64,000 nucleotides of DNA. Origin: Prevotella sp. Its GTDB lineage: Bacteria > Bacteroidota > Bacteroidia > Bacteroidales > Dysgonomonadaceae. Position numbers and translations under genes: made by a program. The stretch covers positions 1 through 64,000 of the forward strand of contig JAITVV010000011.1 of NCBI GenBank assembly GCA_031285625.1. The letters run 5' to 3'. Shown piece after piece: positions 37,343 to 45,889 of this stretch; the stretch's first letter is position 1; the number at the start of each line of letters is the position of its first letter. The notes below the pieces were generated by a model. That model saw only the letters and a list, made by a program, of their open reading frames with translations, ran no database searches and was not told where the DNA came from.

Positions 37343-38800
37343 ATGAAAATCAATTGTTTTATACCTTTTCAAAGCACGGACCAAGTTAGAGCAACTATAG
37401 CTTCTTTAAAATCATCCAGTCTTGTTGGTAAAGTATTTTTACTAACAGATAACAACTGTAAAGATATGGTAGATGACTGTGAGATAATCAATATAGATTC
37501 ATTACGGTCGACCGAAACAATAAAGAAAATAGCATCTAAAGCAAATACTGAATATACATTAATCTATACCAAACCGGCAGATCTTCGATTAGGCATGTTT
37601 GCTCTCGATCGCATGCTGCAAATAGCCAAAGACTCGGGTGCAGGATTAGTATATGCAGACCATTATCAGTCGGCAAACGACGAAAAGAAAAACAGCCCTG
37701 TTATTGCTTATCAGAAGGGTAGTCTGCGCGATGATTTCAATTTTGGTTCTGTACTGATATATAAATCAGAAAGCCTGAAAAAGGCTGTTTCTGAAATGGA
37801 TACAGCGTATAAGTTTGCAGGATTATATGACCTGCGCTTAAAAGTATCACAAGGAGCTGAACTTGTACATATCAACGAATATTTGTATACAGAGGTGGAG
37901 AACGACACCCGTAAAAGTGGGGAGAAAATATTCGACTATGTAGACCCGAAAAACAGGGATATGCAAATAGAAATGGAGAAAGTCTGTACCGATCATCTGA
38001 AGAAAATAGGTGCATACCTTGTTCCTGAATTCAAGAAAGTAGAGTTCAACCAATCTGAATTTGAATATGAAGCTTCCGTTATTATCCCAGTAAGAGATCG
38101 TATACGAACAGTTGCTGATGCGATAAAATCAGTGTTAAATCAAAAGACCAATTTTAAGTTCAACCTTATTGTGGTAGACAATTATTCTACTGACGGAACA
38201 ACAGAAGCGATAGATAAATTCGCTTCCGACGAGCGCTTAATCCACGTTATCCCTGAGAATAAAGAATTAGGAATCGGCGGGTGTTGGAATGCGGGTGTTC
38301 ACCATCCTAAATGCGGTAAATTTGCTATACAATTAGATAGTGATGATGTATATTCCGATGAAAATACTTTACAAAAAATAGTGGATGCATTTTACGCACA
38401 AAATTGTGCTATGGTAGTTGGGACATATATGCTTACCGACTTCGATATGAATATGATACCTCCGGGAATTATCGACCATAAAGAATGGACACCCGAAAAT
38501 GGAAGAAACAATGCTTTAAGAATCAACGGACTTGGAGCTCCCCGCGCTTTCTATACTCCGGTACTGAGAGATATAAAAGTACCAAATACCAGCTATGGTG
38601 AAGATTATGCATTGGGATTGTATTTCTCCAGAGAGTATCAGATAGGACGCATATATGATGTATTATATCTATGCCGCCGTTGGGATGATAACTCAGATGC
38701 CTCGCTGGATATCGTAAAAATGAATGCACACAATACATATAAAGACAGAATCCGTACATGGGAAGTAGAAGCTCGTATTGCTTTAAATAAGAGCAAGTGA
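37343..38800 (+). CDS. Two-domain GT2-like glycosyltransferase
   Basis: A 485-aa cytoplasmic protein without a signal or membrane helix. Residues 1-235 look like a diverged GT-A domain ('INCFIPFQSTDQVRATIASL'; no good DxD). Residues 240-485 form a canonical GT2 domain: 'ASVIIPVRDRIRTVADAIKS', 'VVDNYSTDGTTEAI', 'GGCWNAGV', and the DxD in 'QLDSDDVYS'. It starts 25 nt after namZ and ends before a hairpin. Why a glycosyltransferase sits among degradative genes is unclear; possibilities include a wall-fragment-derived glycan or disposal of the sugar product. No sugar specificity can be read. Confidence 0.85.
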   Translation: MKINCFIPFQSTDQVRATIASLKSSSLVGKVFLLTDNNCKDMVDDCEIINIDSLRSTETIKKIASKANTEYTLIYTKPADLRLGMFALDRMLQIAKDSGAGLVYADHYQSANDEKKNSPVIAYQKGSLRDDFNFGSVLIYKSESLKKAVSEMDTAYKFAGLYDLRLKVSQGAELVHINEYLYTEVENDTRKSGEKIFDYVDPKNRDMQIEMEKVCTDHLKKIGAYLVPEFKKVEFNQSEFEYEASVIIPVRDRIRTVADAIKSVLNQKTNFKFNLIVVDNYSTDGTTEAIDKFASDERLIHVIPENKELGIGGCWNAGVHHPKCGKFAIQLDSDDVYSDENTLQKIVDAFYAQNCAMVVGTYMLTDFDMNMIPPGIIDHKEWTPENGRNNALRINGLGAPRAFYTPVLRDIKVPNTSYGEDYALGLYFSREYQIGRIYDVLYLCRRWDDNSDASLDIVKMNAHNTYKDRIRTWEVEARIALNKSK

Positions 38801-38824
38801 CAAATTGTAGTTAAACAAGTTTTG

Positions 38825-38872
38825 AAAAAGTGAGAGTCAGAAAAACTACTCATGATAAGGCTCTCACTTTTT
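38825..38872 (+). terminator. Terminator-like hairpin inside the salvage operon
   Basis: AAAAAGTGAGAG (38825-38836) pairs with CTCTCACTTTTT (38861-38872): a 12-bp stem with a 24-nt loop, ending in T residues 20 nt before the DUF4922 gene. It could end most transcripts or act as an attenuator between upstream and downstream parts of the run. Confidence 0.7.
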
Positions 38873-38891
38873 GATCTAAACAAAAAAAAGT

Positions 38892-39824
38892 ATGAACTTA
38901 ACTTCAAAAATAGCGAAAGATTTACTCCGGGATCAACTTGATGAATGGCCTCTGGCTAAAACCAATTTTGATGCACTGAAAGGTGTAAAATCCAAAGAAT
39001 TCCAATTCGATGATTTTATTATCAAAGTACAGTTTAATCCTGCCCGTATTCAATCATCAGCAGCTAAAGTGGATGCAAAGTCTATTCAGGAGAGAAAATG
39101 CTTTTTGTGTCCGGCTAACTTACCTAAGGAGCAAAAAGGAATTCCATTTGGTGATTATCAGCTACTCGTTAATCCGTTTCCTATATTTCCGGAGCATTTT
39201 ACTATACCTGCTTATGAGCATACTGACCAATTGATCTTAAACAGATATGGCGATATGCTTGATCTGGCTAAAAGCCTGGATAAATATACTGTATTTTATA
39301 ACGGACCAAAATGTGGAGCTTCGGCACCGGATCATGTGCATTTTCAAGCCGGAAGCAGAGGTTTTCTACCCTTAGAAATTGAAATAGAGAACATACCCAG
39401 AGAAATAATATACAGAACGAATGAACTCAATGTATTTATCATCCACAACTATCTGAGAAATAGTTTCTTTATAGAGACTAAAAATAGAGAGCAAGCCATA
39501 CAGTTCTTTAAACAGCTATACTCTTTACTTGAAATAAAAGAAGGTGATAACGAGCCGATGATGAATATTCTGACATGGTACGAAAATGGAATATGGTACA
39601 GTTACATTATACCTCGCGAAAAACACCGTCCTGCCTGCTTCTTCGCAGAAGGAGATGATAATATACTGATCAGTCCTGCTGCTGTAGATCTGGGAGGTGT
39701 GTTCATTACTCCTTTAGAAAAGGATTTTAATAAAATCACCTCGGATGATATAAAAGGAATTCTAAAAGAAATATGCATCAGCAATCAAAAGATGCGCTCA
39801 ATCATTGAAAAATTAAAACGATAA
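38892..39824 (+). CDS. DUF4922 protein, HIT/GalT-like nucleotidyltransferase or phosphorylase fold
   Basis: A 310-aa cytoplasmic protein. Features match the GalT/Ap4A-phosphorylase branch of the HIT superfamily: a 'CFLCPANLPKEQKG' zinc-type pair (C70, C73), 'FPEHFTIPAYEHTDQ' (99-113), 'GPKCGASAPDHVHFQA' with the histidine motif H148-V-H150-F-Q152, where H150 is the likely nucleotidylated residue. The family name is a DUF; a nucleotide-sugar phosphorylase or NMP transferase activity is inferred. It lies 5 nt before the SpoIID-like gene in the peptidoglycan salvage operon. Its substrate, possibly an amino-sugar-1-P or a nucleotide sugar, is unknown. Confidence 0.8.
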   Translation: MNLTSKIAKDLLRDQLDEWPLAKTNFDALKGVKSKEFQFDDFIIKVQFNPARIQSSAAKVDAKSIQERKCFLCPANLPKEQKGIPFGDYQLLVNPFPIFPEHFTIPAYEHTDQLILNRYGDMLDLAKSLDKYTVFYNGPKCGASAPDHVHFQAGSRGFLPLEIEIENIPREIIYRTNELNVFIIHNYLRNSFFIETKNREQAIQFFKQLYSLLEIKEGDNEPMMNILTWYENGIWYSYIIPREKHRPACFFAEGDDNILISPAAVDLGGVFITPLEKDFNKITSDDIKGILKEICISNQKMRSIIEKLKR

Positions 39825-39829
39825 TAAAC

Positions 39830-41125
39830 ATGGAACCAAAAGTAAGTGTCGGCATCTTATGGAATAACAGAATATCATTTATTCTGAGTTCTGGTTACTT
39901 ATATCAGGGAAAACAAGTCTCTGACGTAAATACTGTTTCATACATAGATGGAAAAATATTATGGAATGGGAAAACGTATGATGAATTATATTTTGAACCA
40001 ACAGCTAATAATGCCTCATTTATCATTAAGGATGTTGTTATTGGTATTAATTTTCATTGGGAACGCAAAGAAGACCAGGAATTTCAGGGAGCACTGAAAT
40101 TGATAGTTGAAAACAATATGATAACAGCTATCAACATCATCAAAGTAGAAGACTACCTTACCAGTGTTATATCATCAGAAATGAGTGCGACGGCTTCGCT
40201 GGAGCTACTTAAAGCACATGCTGTAATATCGCGTAGCTGGCTTTTGGCACAGATAGAAAAGAATAAAGAAATTGTTGCAAGCAAAGAACAATACACAACA
40301 TTTACCGAAACCGAAAATGAACGTATCCGCTGGTATGACAGGGAAGACCATACAAACTTTGATGTATGTGCCGATGACCATTGTCAGCGATACCAAGGAA
40401 TAACACGTACTTTTGCCAATATAGAAGTGGTAAAGAAAGCCATAAACGAAACAAGAGGACAGGTATTAAAATCGGAAAATAAAATATGCGATGCCCGTTT
40501 TTCCAAATGCTGCGGAGGAATTGCAGAAGAGTTTCAAAACTGTTGGGAAGATATCAAATTCCCCTATCTGGTAAAACTCAGGGATGACGATAAAATTCAG
40601 GATATACCCGATCTTACACAGGAAAGCGAATCTGTAAAATGGATTCAAACCCGCCCTTCGGCTTTCTGTAATACCAAAGACAAAAAAATACTAGAACAGG
40701 TCTTAAATAATTACGATCAGGAAACGACTGATTTTTATCGTTGGCAAGTTGTTTATAGCCAAAAAGAATTATCTGAACTGGCTTATAAACGCTCAGGAAT
40801 AGATTTTGGAACCATAGAAGAGTTGATTCCTGTTGAGAGGGGTACATCAGGACGCCTTATAAAGCTAAAGATAGTAGGTTCAAAAAAAACTATGACCATT
40901 GGTAAAGAACTGGAAATACGCCGTACATTATCTACCTCGCACTTATATAGCTCTGCATTTATTGTTGACAAAAAAGATGATAAATTCATCCTTACTGGTG
41001 GAGGTTGGGGGCATGGTGTAGGACTATGTCAGATAGGTGCAGCAGTTATGGGCGAAAAAGGATATTCATACGATAAGATTTTATTGCATTACTATATTGA
41101 TGCAACCATTGAGAATTTATATTAA
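39830..41125 (+). CDS. SpoIID/LytB-domain protein lacking a signal peptide
   Basis: A 431-aa SpoIID-type protein. The family region includes 'VEDYLTSVISSEMSATASLE', with E117 in the position of the catalytic glutamate of SpoIID, 'AHAVISRSWLLAQ', 'RFSKCCGGIAEEFQNCW' and the C-terminal 'TGGGWGHGVGLCQIGAAVMG'. SpoIID cleaves peptide-free glycan strands as a lytic transglycosylase. The first 30 residues are polar and show no signal peptide or membrane helix, so a cytoplasmic location is predicted, which is odd for this fold. It follows DUF4922 by 5 nt. Confidence 0.88.
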   Translation: MEPKVSVGILWNNRISFILSSGYLYQGKQVSDVNTVSYIDGKILWNGKTYDELYFEPTANNASFIIKDVVIGINFHWERKEDQEFQGALKLIVENNMITAINIIKVEDYLTSVISSEMSATASLELLKAHAVISRSWLLAQIEKNKEIVASKEQYTTFTETENERIRWYDREDHTNFDVCADDHCQRYQGITRTFANIEVVKKAINETRGQVLKSENKICDARFSKCCGGIAEEFQNCWEDIKFPYLVKLRDDDKIQDIPDLTQESESVKWIQTRPSAFCNTKDKKILEQVLNNYDQETTDFYRWQVVYSQKELSELAYKRSGIDFGTIEELIPVERGTSGRLIKLKIVGSKKTMTIGKELEIRRTLSTSHLYSSAFIVDKKDDKFILTGGGWGHGVGLCQIGAAVMGEKGYSYDKILLHYYIDATIENLY

Positions 41126-41151
41126 GAGTTGTTTAAAATATTTCCGTTTCT

Positions 41152-41256
41152 TTTGTCATGTTGAACGCAGTGAATTGAAAATCGGCAGAGCGAAGGGGAG
41201 CCAAACTCTCGTGTTAATTAGGATCGAGATTCTATGTTACACTCAGAATGACAAAG
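41152..41256 (+). repeat. REP/MITE-like repeat, copy B
   Basis: A 105-bp copy beginning TTTGTCATGTTGAACG and ending ACTCAGAATGACAAAG, same orientation as copy A and very similar in its interior. It separates the SpoIID-like and AmpG-like genes inside the salvage operon. Confidence 0.88.
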
Positions 41257-41321
41257 AAGATAAACTTTAAATAATGTGATATCACTTTTAAGAAAGCCAA
41301 AATACAACTAAACATAAAATC

Positions 41322-43193
41322 ATGAAAGAAAATAAGAAATCGCCGTGGGCATGGATACCGTCACTTTATCTGGCAGAAGGGTTACCATATGTTGCAGTAA
41401 TGACCATTTCGGTGATCATGTACAAGCGCATGGGTATATCCAATACCGATATAGCACTATATACCAGCTGGTTGTACCTACCTTGGGTTATTAAACCATT
41501 CTGGAGTCCCTTCGTTGATTTACTGAAAACAAAGCGCTGGTGGATTGTAACCATGCAAATACTCATTGGCGCAGGGTTTGCCGGTATAGCATTTACAATA
41601 CCCCTACCCTTCTTCTTTCAGGCTACTTTAGCATTCTTTTGGCTATTAGCTTTTAGCTCGGCAACACACGATATTGCTGCCGACGGATTCTATATGTTGG
41701 GATTAAATACGAATCAGCAAGCCAAATATGTAGGTATAAGAAGTACATTTTACCGTGTTGCTACCATTATGGGACAAGGTGTACTTATTATTCTGGCTGG
41801 TTTTTTAGAAAGTACCTCAGGGTGTGAACCTGTAAAAATAAATATAGATGCCTCGCCACAATATACACAGTCGACACTAATCTTACCACAAACACCAGAT
41901 ATTGCAGCTCAGGATGTAGAAATTCATTTTATAGTAGACAAAGATATTGTGCAGATAGGTACACATGGTGTTGATAAAGACAGTCTGCAGTCTTTTTTAG
42001 ATAAGGTAATAGCCTTAAACCAGGATAACGGATTTGTGGCAAAAGAACATACTTCCGATGCAAATATAACTGAAAAGAAAGAAAGCGTATGGACAAGGAA
42101 TGTATCTAAACCCTTCGGTGACTGGATAAAAAGTAACTTTGGAGAGAAACGCTATGTTACAGAATCGGAACATACAGGGAATGTTGCTGTTGCTGCAGTA
42201 AGACTATCCAAACAGCCAGAAGATAATAAAGAAATGATACTAAACACAACCATGAACAGAGGTGATAATAGTATAGCCCTGTTACATGGTGAACGTCTGG
42301 CTTTCAACAATACAAACTGGAACAAACCAGCTTATCTTATTTTCCAGATCGATCCGAAACTAACTACTACCAGTACAGCCGAATATAAAGGACTGTCGGG
42401 AAATATACCATTTGCATGGTCTATCACATTCTTTGTATTGGCCGGATTGTTTATATTCTTTAGTTTCTATCACAGGGTAGTACTCCCTAAACCAGATTCA
42501 GACAAGGCTCATGCACATATAACAGCGAAATCTATTTTTACTGAGTTTGGTCAAACATTCAAAAGTTTCTTTAAGAAACCACAGGCTGCCGCCGCTATAT
42601 TCTTTATGCTTACCTTCCGCTTTTCAGAAGCGCAATTGCTTAAACTCATCAATCCGTTCCTACTAGATTCGAGGGACATCGGAGGGTTAGGTTTAACGAC
42701 AGGTGAAGTAGGACTTGTATATGGAACAATTGGTATTATAGGGCTTACATTAGGCGGTATTATCGGAGGTTTTGTTGCTGCCAAAGGCGGACTAAAAAGA
42801 TGGGTATGGCCTATGACACTAAGCATGTTGCTGACTATCGCCACTTTCCTCTATTTGAGCTTCACACAAACAGATAGCCTGATCATCATCAATATTTGCG
42901 TATTTATTGAACAATTCGGGTATGGATTCGGATTTACAGCATATATGCTATACCTTATCTATTTCTCGGAAGGAACACATAAAACAGCTCATTATGCCTT
43001 CTGTACCGGATTTATGGCGTTGGGTATGATGGTTCCGGGTATGTTTGCCGGATGGCTGCAAGAACAATTAGGATATAACCACTTCTTTATTTGGGTAATG
43101 ATATGCTCTATTGTTCCTATCATCGCTGTTTCGCTGTTGAAGATCGATCCTAATTATGGAAAGGCGAAAGAAGAAACTGGAAATGAACAATAA
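41322..43193 (+). CDS. ampG: AmpG-like MFS muropeptide/MurNAc transporter with large periplasmic insert
   Basis: A 623-aa MFS permease. Helices 1-5 occupy residues 10-165, with the AmpG-like 'YLAEGLPYVAV', 'LPWVIKPFWSPFVD' and 'SSATHDIAADGFY'. Then comes an unusual soluble segment of about 195 residues (165-360), followed by the remaining helices (365-610). By helix counting the insert lies in the periplasmic loop between TM5 and TM6. AmpG proteins bring anhydro-muropeptides or, in MurT-type relatives, MurNAc across the inner membrane. Ordinary AmpG proteins are about 430-490 aa. Its place between SpoIID-like and NamZ genes supports wall-fragment import. Confidence 0.87.
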   Translation: MKENKKSPWAWIPSLYLAEGLPYVAVMTISVIMYKRMGISNTDIALYTSWLYLPWVIKPFWSPFVDLLKTKRWWIVTMQILIGAGFAGIAFTIPLPFFFQATLAFFWLLAFSSATHDIAADGFYMLGLNTNQQAKYVGIRSTFYRVATIMGQGVLIILAGFLESTSGCEPVKINIDASPQYTQSTLILPQTPDIAAQDVEIHFIVDKDIVQIGTHGVDKDSLQSFLDKVIALNQDNGFVAKEHTSDANITEKKESVWTRNVSKPFGDWIKSNFGEKRYVTESEHTGNVAVAAVRLSKQPEDNKEMILNTTMNRGDNSIALLHGERLAFNNTNWNKPAYLIFQIDPKLTTTSTAEYKGLSGNIPFAWSITFFVLAGLFIFFSFYHRVVLPKPDSDKAHAHITAKSIFTEFGQTFKSFFKKPQAAAAIFFMLTFRFSEAQLLKLINPFLLDSRDIGGLGLTTGEVGLVYGTIGIIGLTLGGIIGGFVAAKGGLKRWVWPMTLSMLLTIATFLYLSFTQTDSLIIINICVFIEQFGYGFGFTAYMLYLIYFSEGTHKTAHYAFCTGFMALGMMVPGMFAGWLQEQLGYNHFFIWVMICSIVPIIAVSLLKIDPNYGKAKEETGNEQ

Positions 43194-43197
43194 ATAT

Positions 43198-43270
43198 TTT
43201 GTCATGCTGAGGTAACGAAGCATCTCGTCTCCTTTCAGGCAAGAAATTTCACTCCGTTCAAAATGACAAA
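43198..43270 (+). repeat. Short derivative of the REP/MITE-like repeat
   Basis: 73 bp starting TTTGTCATGCTGAGG and ending CCGTTCAAAATGACAAA. The ends match the family but the interior is different and shorter. An ATG at 43263 belongs to this repeat, not to the following gene's signal peptide. Confidence 0.7.
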
Positions 43271-43283
43271 AAATAAAAAAGTT

Positions 43284-44519
43284 ATGAAAAAAACATCAAT
43301 TATATTATCTGTATTCTGCTTACTCTCATTCACCTGTTTTGCACAAAAGATAAAAATCAAAACAGGGATTGAGGTACTGAAAGAACAGAACTTTAAAGTA
43401 CTGGAAGGCAAGCGTGTAGGACTTATCACCAATCCTACCGGGGTAGATAATAATATGAAATCTACAATTGACATCTTACACGAAGCCAGAAATGTGCAAT
43501 TAGTAGCCCTTTTCGCTCCCGAACATGGAGTGAGAGGTGATGCCCATGCCGGAGACCATGTGGATAATGTAAAAGATCCAAACACCGGACTCCCGGTATA
43601 CTCATTACATGGAAAAACTAAAATTCCCACTGCAGATATGCTCAAGGGAATTGATGCTTTGGTGTATGATATTCAGGATATAGGTTGCCGCTCATTTACC
43701 TATGTAAGCACAATGGGGCTTGGGATGCAGGCCGCTGCTGAAAACAATATCGAATTTATTGTCCTCGACAGGCCAAACCCTCTTGGAGGATTAAAGGTAG
43801 AAGGTGGCTTGGTTGACGAAAAATTTATTTCCTTTGTAAGCCAATTCAAAATACCTTATGTATACGGATTGACTTGTGGCGAACTGGCTCAGTTGCTTAA
43901 CGGAGAAAATATGCTCAGTAAACAATGTAAGCTACAAGTAGTAAAAATGAAAAGTTGGAAACGCAAAATGACATATGAACAAACAGGACTGCAATGGATC
44001 CCATCGTCTCCGCATATCCCCCAGCCCATTTCTGCAGTGATGTATCCTGTATCGGGCATTTTGGGTGAACTAGGTTATATGTCTATTGGTGTTGGATATA
44101 CAATCCCGTTTCAGATGTTTGCTACCGAATGGATAAAAGCGGACGAACTGGCAAACAGTCTCAACAGACTACGTTTACCCGGAATTCATTTCCGGCCTCT
44201 CTACATCAAACCATTCTACTCTGTGGGGCAAGGTAAACAACTGGAAGGGGTACAGGTACATATAATGGATTATGAAAAAGCCCGCTTATCTGAAATACAA
44301 TTCTATGTTATGCAGGAAGTAGCACGGTTATACCCTGATAAAGCAGTATTTGATAATGCAAATGATAAACGCTACAGAATGTTTGATCAGGTGTGCGGCA
44401 GTGATTATGTCAGGCTTACTTTTGCAAAGAATAATAAATTCGAAGATATTAAAGATTTTTGGTACAAAGAAACCGAACCATTTAAAAAGATATCAAAGAA
44501 ATACTATCTGTATAAATAA
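43284..44519 (+). CDS. namZ: NamZ-type exo-beta-N-acetylmuramidase (DUF1343), copy 2
   Basis: A 411-aa protein. I take ATG 43284 because it begins the signal peptide (MKKTSIILSVFCLLSFTCFAQ); the ATG 21 nt upstream lies in a repeat end. Hallmarks are 'VGLITNPTGVDNN', 'LFAPEHGVRGDAHAGDHV', 'DALVYDIQDIGCRSFTYVST' and 'LDRPNPLGG'. It shares the DUF1343 fold with copy 1 but differs in many loop regions, including 'SSPHIPQP' against 'PSPNLPNM'. It is expected to free terminal MurNAc in the periplasm for the AmpG-like transporter next to it. Confidence 0.91.
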   Translation: MKKTSIILSVFCLLSFTCFAQKIKIKTGIEVLKEQNFKVLEGKRVGLITNPTGVDNNMKSTIDILHEARNVQLVALFAPEHGVRGDAHAGDHVDNVKDPNTGLPVYSLHGKTKIPTADMLKGIDALVYDIQDIGCRSFTYVSTMGLGMQAAAENNIEFIVLDRPNPLGGLKVEGGLVDEKFISFVSQFKIPYVYGLTCGELAQLLNGENMLSKQCKLQVVKMKSWKRKMTYEQTGLQWIPSSPHIPQPISAVMYPVSGILGELGYMSIGVGYTIPFQMFATEWIKADELANSLNRLRLPGIHFRPLYIKPFYSVGQGKQLEGVQVHIMDYEKARLSEIQFYVMQEVARLYPDKAVFDNANDKRYRMFDQVCGSDYVRLTFAKNNKFEDIKDFWYKETEPFKKISKKYYLYK

Positions 44520-44576
44520 CTGAACACAATTTTATCTATATAATGCAGATAACAAGTAGATTATCCGATAAAAAAG

Positions 44577-44621
44577 GTTACAATAAAAAGTAACTGAAAT
44601 GTGTTACTTTTGTCACCTTTT
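44577..44621 (+). promoter_or_regulatory. GTAAC/GTTACTTTTGTCAC promoter-like element, copy 4
   Basis: GTTAC (44577-44581) and GTAAC (44590-44594) precede GTTACTTTTGTCACC (44603-44617). Here the half-site 21 nt upstream is inverted (GTTAC) and a GTAAC lies only 8 nt away. It faces the acyltransferase-murK-murQ genes, 99 nt before the ATG. Confidence 0.55.
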
Positions 44622-44716
44622 AATATATAATAATATGATTATAAGCAATATAACAATTTAATAATTGTGTTACCTTTTATTAAAATACAGATCCTAACGA
44701 ATAAAGAAATAGTATT

Positions 44717-45889
44717 ATGACCCAGAAACCCAATAATAATAGATTATTATCTCTTGATATACTAAGGGGAATCACCATTGCCGGCATGATAATGGTAAAC
44801 AATCCTGGATCATGGAATTATGTATATGAGCCGTTAAGGCATGCTGCATGGAACGGGCTTACCCCTACCGACTTGGTTTTTCCATTCTTCATGTTCATTA
44901 TGGGGATATCTACCTTTATTTCTTTACGGAAATTCAATTTCGAGTTTAGTAAGCCTACCTTATTCAAAATAATAAAAAGAACGATTATTATATTCCTTAT
45001 TGGTCTTGGTTTAGGTTGGCTATCTCTTTCATTCAGAACATTCGGTAACCTATCCGGTGAAGAATTAGGGTTCTTCGAAAGATTCTTCAAAGCCATTACC
45101 GATTTTGAACATATACGCATACTGGGTGTAATGCAACGCCTAGCCATTACATACGGAGCTACAGCCTTGATAGCTATTCTGGTTAAGCATAAATATATAC
45201 CTTATATTATTGTGGTTACACTATTCGGCTATTTCTTGCTCCTGCTATTTGGAAACGGATTCGAATTTAGTGAAGATAATATTATTTCTGTTCTCGACAG
45301 AGCTATACTTGGAACGAATCATATGTACAAGGATAGTGGTCTGGCAATTGATCCGGAAGGATTATTAAGTACAATTCCGGCCATCTGTCATGTATTGATA
45401 GGATTCTGTTGCGGAGAACTGCTATTGTCAACAAAGGATAATCACGAACGGATACAACGACTATTTATAATTGGTGCTATAATGACATTTCTTGGTTTTC
45501 TACTTAGTTATGGTTGCCCGATCAATAAAAAGATATGGTCACCGACATTTGTTATAGCTACATGCGGACTGGCAGCTACACTATTAGCTTTATTAATATG
45601 GATAATAGACATCAAGGGATATAAAAAATGGAGTGTATTCTTTGAATCATTCGGTGTGAACCCTCTGTTTATATATGTAGCAGCAGGCGTATTCTCGGTA
45701 TTATTAGCCAATATTCAATTCACATATTATGGAAACTTAATAAGTATTAAAGATTTCGCATATCAAAAATGTATACATCCACTTTTCGGAAATTATTTAG
45801 GATCATTGGTGTATGCATTATTATTTGTCGGATTCAACTGGGTGATAGGTAATATATTGTATAAAAAGAAAATCTATATAAAGATATGA
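44717..45889 (+). CDS. NagX/HGSNAT-like membrane acyltransferase (DUF5009 type)
   Basis: A 390-aa integral membrane protein with about ten helices. The N-terminal 'RLLSLDILRGITIAGMIMVN' and 'HAAWNGLTPTDLVFPFFMFI' match the YeiB/heparan-alpha-glucosaminide N-acetyltransferase family. Bacterial NagX proteins of this kind sit in GlcNAc-utilisation loci and have been proposed as inner-membrane transport or acetylation proteins. Its end overlaps the kinase start by 4 nt (ATGA), so it is coupled to the MurK-like and MurQ genes. Possible roles are re-N-acetylation of de-acetylated wall sugars or sugar uptake; neither is proven. Confidence 0.85.
   Translation: MTQKPNNNRLLSLDILRGITIAGMIMVNNPGSWNYVYEPLRHAAWNGLTPTDLVFPFFMFIMGISTFISLRKFNFEFSKPTLFKIIKRTIIIFLIGLGLGWLSLSFRTFGNLSGEELGFFERFFKAITDFEHIRILGVMQRLAITYGATALIAILVKHKYIPYIIVVTLFGYFLLLLFGNGFEFSEDNIISVLDRAILGTNHMYKDSGLAIDPEGLLSTIPAICHVLIGFCCGELLLSTKDNHERIQRLFIIGAIMTFLGFLLSYGCPINKKIWSPTFVIATCGLAATLLALLIWIIDIKGYKKWSVFFESFGVNPLFIYVAAGVFSVLLANIQFTYYGNLISIKDFAYQKCIHPLFGNYLGSLVYALLFVGFNWVIGNILYKKKIYIKI

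Noticed and set aside
43263-43283. Upstream ATG for the second NamZ
   Set aside because: It falls in the end of a repeat copy, and the next ATG begins a clean signal peptide.
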